From assembly GCF_008831285.2 (NCBI RefSeq), contig NC_045151.1:9114571-9178570 (forward strand): a stretch of DNA of 64,000 bases. The letters run 5' to 3'. This DNA comes from Nymphaea colorata. Its lineage: Eukaryota; Streptophyta; Magnoliopsida; Nymphaeales; Nymphaeaceae. The notes under the pieces are model-generated. The model ran no database searches and was not told the origin of the DNA. It was given only the letters and a program-made list of their open reading frames with translations. This document shows positions 58,908-64,000 of the stretch, piece after piece (the stretch's first letter is position 1; each line of letters begins with the position of its first letter). A program made the translations under genes and the position numbers.

Positions 58908-61900
58908 ATGAAAATCTTTAATTGGAATATTAGAGGTCTTGCTAAGAGACCTGCGCAACACGAATTGTATCTTATCTTCAACAAGTTCAAACCCTCTATA
59001 GGGTTTATTCTAGATTCCATGATTACCACTCACAGGATGAAGGTGATCATGGAAAGATATCACACTTATAGATATGTGGCTAATGCCGAGGGGCCAGATG
59101 GTGTTGTTAGAGTCTTATGCATGTAGAATGAGGAGGAGATGGAAGCTTCTGATGTGGTCGCCCATTGAAACTGGGTTGGTGTCTCTTTTCGTAGATTAGC
59201 GGACAATAAAGTTTTTGTTGTGTTTGGTGTCTATCTGCCACCAAGGTTTGGGGAAAGACTACAAAGCTTTTACTAACTTGAGGCCCTTGTGTCTAGAGTT
59301 GAAGGGCCGGTAATGTTGATTGATGATTTTAACGCCATGCTGAACAGATGTAACAAATTGGGATCAGCACCTTCAGTTGGCTTCTGTTTATCCTTTAGTT
59401 GTTTCATCTATGCTTGCGGGTTAAAGGAGGTTGAAGACAAACATAAGAGGTTCGCGTGGTTGAATTATAGACAAGGACAAGATTTTGTGCAATGTAAGCT
59501 GGACTGGTGCCTAGTGAATGATGAGTGGCAAGCCAGATTTGGAGGGCAGGGTAGTCTGAAGGTTCAAACTTATGCTAGCTCGAACCACTATGCGCTTATC
59601 TATCAAATCATGGATGCTAGTGATGAGCACAGGGGTAAGAAGCCTTTTAGATTCTTTAAGCCTTGGTTGATAGACAAAGAAGGAAAGAAAGTGATGTTGG
59701 AAGCATGGAGAGGCGATATCAGAGGGTGCCCCACGATGCGTCTCCTTGTTAAACTTAATCGAGTTAGAATGGTTGTTGTAGTTTGAAATAAGAATTCATT
59801 TGGCAACCTTGCTGATAACATTGCAAACCTTCAAAGCAGTTTGGAGGTTTGCAGGGAGCATGTGGAACAAGGTAGTGAACGTGCACTAGAAGATGACCAC
59901 AGGGTTAGGCAGCAGCTTTCTCAAGCCCTCCTCATGGAAGAGGTAATGTGGAAGCAAAGGGCTCGTATACGATGGCTTGCAGAGAGGGTGATAAAAACAT
60001 GTCCTTCTTTCATGCGATGGCTAAATCTAGGCAAACTAAACGCAAGATCAGAAGCCTAGAATGTGATGGAATCGAATATGTTCAAACTTCAAAGTTGGCA
60101 AATTCTTGAAGTGTGCACGGATTACTTTAAAAAGGTCTTAGCTACGGATGAATCGTAAGGGAATTTGTTCAAGGGTCTTGATAACATAGATACGGTCACA
60201 GATGCTGATAATATACAGCTTTTACAGCTCATCTCGGTGGAGGAGATGACAGCAGCAGTGTGGAGTTTAGATAATGACAGTACAGTTGGCCCGAATGACT
60301 TTCCTAATTATTTCTTTCAGGAGTGTTGGGAGATGGTTAAGACTGAAGTGATGGGTGTTGTACAAAACTTTTTCTCATCTAGGAAAATAATGTGGAGTGT
60401 CAATGAAACTATGATTTGCCTCATTACTAAAAATGATAACTCTAAGAAAGTTGAAGATTTCAGACCTACTTCCTTATGCAACACTACGTATAAGATCATT
60501 GCGAAGGTTATTGTTAACCGAATGAAAGGCATCCTCGGCCATATTATATGGGTGAATGAGACCATAAACTCTAAGGAGTTTTGGGACAAAGGAGGCTGAC
60601 TTGATTTGATGAAAGCATATGATAGAGTCTCCTGGGATTTCTTAGCTAATAGTATGCAGTTGTTGAGATTTCATCCCACTTGGATTGCCAGAGTCATGAA
60701 GTGTGTTACCTCTGTCTTATGAAGTACTGGTGAATGGCAGGATGGGAGAGAAATTTGATGGGGGGCGTGGACTACGACAAGGCGACCCTTTGTCCTCCTA
60801 TCTCTTCCTTATTGTTATGGAAATGTTCAATAAACAACTCATCAAAGAAACGATTAGCAAAAACATCATTGTTCCTAAAATCTGGAGTGTGAGGACTAAT
60901 GGATGTGCTATGTTGTTTGCCGACAATGTGATTATGGTAGTCAAGGCTATTAAAAAAACTATGACTACCATCAAAGTTGTTTTGCAAGATTTTGATTGTC
61001 TTGCTGGCATGAAGGTGAATATGCAAAAGTCTATGATTTCTGCTAGGACTATGGTTGATTTCCACATGGGAGAAATTCAGAGTATATTGCCATGGTCTAG
61101 TGGAAGCCTCCCTTCGGAGTACCTCAGTTTACCTCTTTTCTTGGGCAATCTCACAGAAGATCTGTGCTTACCACTCCTCACTAAGGTGGAGAAGAGGTTG
61201 GCTAGATGGAAGGCACGGATTTTGTCCTATGCCGGTCGGCTATGTCTCATCTGCTATGTGTTAATGACCTTGCCTTACTATTGGATGATGGCTTTTAGAT
61301 TACCTAAGGTCATCTTAAAGGGAATCAAACAAGCTTGTATCAAATTCTTGTGGAATGAGGTAGAATAGTCTAGACACATGCATCCAGTTAAATGGGAGTG
61401 ATTGTGTTTGCCCCTAGAAGAAGGAGGAGTTGGTATAAGAAGGCTGGAAGAGGTCAACAAAGCAATGGTAGCCAGCAGATGTTGTCGGATGCTGACCAAC
61501 AAGGACCCCTTGGGCCAACATTTTTAAGGAGAAATATTTGAGCTCCCACAGTCTATGGACACTCAAGAGATCCCTTAATCCAAGCTGGGGCTGGAAAGGT
61601 TTGAGATGGGGTTGGAGCTGGCTACAAAACAAAGTTGAGTGAAAAGTGGGGAATGGAGAACAAATCAGATTTTGAAAGGATGGTTGGTTGGGGCATGTTC
61701 TTATCAATAAGGTTGATGGAAATGGGTATGTGTTGTTGTGTAGTGAGGACAATATCAGTATTCGTGAAGTAACTTGTGTTAACCAAGAGAGTCTGACCCT
61801 TGCCATGGCTACGCACTTTGGTGTGTCTACAGCTAACATTAGGCTAAGGGATGCAGAGGATAGTCTAGTTTGGAGTGGTGATGGTAAGGCGAGCTTCAAG

Positions 61901-62251
61901 GCAGGTGAGATTATCAACAAATGTCGCATTGAGGGTGTTAAAGAGTCATGGAGGAGGAAGATCTGGGCTAGCTACACCCCGGCCAAGAGCTGCTGGCACT
62001 CCTACATCGCTTGTGAAGGCAGACTGCCCACTCTTGATAGTATTCAGAAGACTAGGATTCATCTAGCTAACCGTTGTTCTTTTTGTTGTTGTGCTGAGGA
62101 GACAAATGCTCTTGTCTTAATAAATTGTAAAATAGCAAAGGAAGTATGGAGGTACATTGTTGCAAAGTTCGATATAGTGAAATCTCCCCAAGGAGACATT
62201 GCAGATGCATTCAAGAGATACTGTGGACACCATTGCCTCGAACAACAATAG
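58908..62251 (+). pseudogene. LINE (plant L1 type) ORF2: endonuclease, reverse transcriptase, zf-RVT
   Basis: Domains in order. An AP-type endonuclease from 58908 starts MKIFNWNIRGLAKRPAQHEL. The canonical GDFN motif reads DDFN (59322-59333), and SDH reads SNH (59580-59588), so catalytic residues are lost. RT spans 60165-61368: FRPTSLCNTTYKIIAKVIVN, MKAYDRVSWDFL, NGRMGEKFDGGRGLRQGDPL, then FADN (60916-60927) in place of FADD, losing one catalytic Asp. The region to about 61700 (LSLPLFLGNL, SYAGRLCLI, FLWNEVE) is typical of plant L1 RT C-termini. The zf-RVT domain lies at 61860-62140 (VWSGDGKASFKAGEII, WASYTPAKSCWHSYIACEGR, CSFCCCAEETNALVLINC). There are at least five frame breaks. The element cannot move on its own. 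Confidence 0.9.
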
Positions 62252-62770
62252 GATGTTAATCAATATTGTTAGAACGTCTACTAGGCATGGCTCGAAAATA
62301 GCTGGTCTAAGCTATGTGGACAATGGCCAAATGGGTTGTGTGGTGATTATCAAGGCTTGTGGAAGGATTCATGAAGGTGAAATGGAGGTCTTGGAACGCA
62401 TTCTTAGGTTTCATAAGGATTATGGTGGTGACTATGTTATTGTCTCCCCTATTAAAGATTGGGTGAGGAAAACTAGACAAGGTTTTGAAGGAAGAAGGCC
62501 AATTACTAGCTGGACTAGGTATATTGACCAATGAGAATTTTATGGAGTAGAGTGTTGCAACAGTTGACATAGGACGGCTGATCATGGATCATGCCAATGA
62601 TCCACATGATTATTTTGCTGACTTGAAAATACACATGCATAGCTTGTAGGTTATGGTTGTCTTCATTTTTTGGGTGAAGGCTTGGGTTAATCCTTTGTGC
62701 TTCTAGTTAAGGTCTTTGCTGACCTTCCCTTGTATATAACTATTTTGTTGGAATAAAGGTAAGGGGCCTA
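62252..62770 (+). mobile_element. LINE 3' region
   Basis: After zf-RVT the frame becomes unrecognisable. At 62690-62765 the sequence CTTTGCTGACCTTCCC, then TGTATATAACT and GGAATAAAGGTAAGGGGCC resembles the 3' end of plant L1 elements, which often end with an AATAAAG-type tail. No clear poly(A) or target duplication was found. Confidence 0.6.
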
Positions 62771-64000
62771 ACCCCCAAGCAAGCTATTTACTTCAACTCC
62801 TACTCGTCATTATTGGTTTGGAAGACTCAGTGCCAAACATATTTGCTGGATCTGAGTCCATTGGATATCAAATCTGAACTTACATTGCACATTCTAGAAG
62901 GTGACAGCTAAGGCTATCCCAAGAGGGTGGGACACAAGTAGCGGGTCCTAAAACCAAGAGCTAAGATGAGTCTGGTATAGGGTCCACTTTCACGAATCTT
63001 AGAACTGGCCCACCCTTGAAGGGGTATACAAAATGCTGGTTCGAAAGCGATATCCAGATGGTGTTATCTGGGTAGAGGGCCAGATTAATGATTTCAACTG
63101 GTATAGTGGCAGGGGTGGAAAATTCTTATACGAATAATGCATAATGCTCTTAGGTATATTAGATATCCGCATACATCTGAAAGTTGTAGAAATTATTAGA
63201 CATAAAGCCATGACTAAAATAGGATTCTCTTGTCCGTTCAGTGAGCTCCATTAGCTTCATGAATTGCAACTTTAAATAATGGCTGATCTACATGGAGTAT
63301 ATAAACCGTTGCATGCACACACACAGAGACGTCATTGCTATGAAACACTCGTGTTGTTGAGGAGAGGAGATAGGAGAGGAAGGAGGGACAGTGAGCTCTG
63401 CCTTTGTAGTACTTGAAAAATTTAAGAAGGAACACCCATCCTTTGGGCCAATAACAAATAGACAATCAACCTTTAAACTGCCAAAATAAGCCCTCATTTT
63501 TTCCATAAGAGTCAAAAAGCCTCATTTCAAAAAGAAATATTAAAATACAAGCCCAATTTACAAATTTAACCTTCAATATCATGATTAATTTTTAAAATCA
63601 TAACGCCTGTCGCTGGTAATGGTACATCGACCATCTGTTGACCTTCGCCTCATCGCACCGGGGCGAGGCCTCGAACTCTCTCACTGGAGAGTTGAGAATG
63701 CTGTCAGATGAGCAAGGTCGGGGTTCCCATTTCCCAACTCTCGCCGAGCAGCGAGGGCATTGAGGGCGGGGTGGCTCGACATCCCTCGTTGGATAGCAAA
63801 ATGCTGTCTAGTAAGGGAGGTCCAGGCCCCAACCGTCGCGGGCAAGCATCGAGGGTGGAGTGCCCGACCTTGCTGTCCATGCTACATAGAAAGGGTAGAG
63901 GAAATTGTAGAAAACAAAATTTGTGGAAGAAATCATCTCAAAAAAACAAGCAACATAGTTATAAAATACTAGAGACCATACTTAGATAAACCAACCAACT
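62771..64000. other. Intergenic sequence at the window end
   Basis: No gene recognised. It contains sequence of unknown nature (62800-63240, with GGTCC and GGATCTGAGTCCAT words that look retroelement-derived) and the GC-rich repeats at 63600-63880. Frames near 63708-63989 lie on those repeats. Confidence 0.45.
63600..63880. repeat. GC-rich degenerate tandem repeat, about 103 bp
   Basis: AATGCTGTC begins at 63697 and 63800, each followed by AGGTC, CGAGGG and GCCCGAC/GGCTCGAC-type words. An older copy may precede 63697. CTCGAACTCTC and GAGAGTTGAG (63670-63695) form a hairpin between the units. GC content is far above that of the surroundings. Confidence 0.6.

Overview
This is nuclear DNA from a flowering plant. 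It is AT-rich, with long (CT)n/(AT)n microsatellites, intron-containing genes and many plant-type transposons. The species cannot be fixed from the sequence. I recognise one host gene with confidence: a three-exon NAC transcription factor at 9874-11755 that matches the NAC1 (ANAC021/022) group and keeps a miR164 target site. Two groups of minus-strand exon-like segments (45066-46844 and 56372-56811) look like pieces of one or two further host genes I cannot name.

Layout. 1-9530 is gene-poor and holds microsatellites, small tandem duplications and a hAT-type MITE with an 8-bp target duplication (5085-5463). 9531-11755 is the NAC gene with its 5' leader. 11756-24640 is intergenic; it contains a tRNA-derived SINE flanked by a near-perfect 20-bp target duplication (14698-14934) and a GAGCTC-rich element with inverted ends (17793-18297). 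24640-38950 is a Copia element split inside its RNase H domain by an 11.1-kb insertion (27341-38455). That insertion carries a decayed Ty3/gypsy element, a seven-copy 90-bp tandem array with higher-order structure, and a Tourist-like MITE. 38951-43300 is repeats: a probable CACTA terminus, a 1-kb TA-rich tract and a degenerate hairpin minisatellite.

43300-46850 holds minus-strand exon-like sequence, including a tandem duplication of a terminal exon. 47330-48160 is a plus-strand Copia tail. 48167-54040 is two same-orientation Copia elements on the minus strand, fused head to tail by loss of the sequence between them. 54140-55582 is a decayed hAT transposase. 56800-62770 is a nearly full-length but mutated plant L1-type LINE, with ORF1 (DUF4283-like plus CCHC knuckle) and ORF2 (endonuclease, reverse transcriptase, zf-RVT). 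The window ends in GC-rich degenerate repeats.

The transposon open reading frames carry stops, frameshifts or lost catalytic residues (YVDD to YVGD, FADD to FADN, missing integrase Asp), so the elements look inactive. I did not find an undescribed biological system. The most informative items are the miR164-NAC1 regulatory site, the codon-resolved nested insertion, the A-A-B-C-A-B-C array and the unidentified mini-exon gene.
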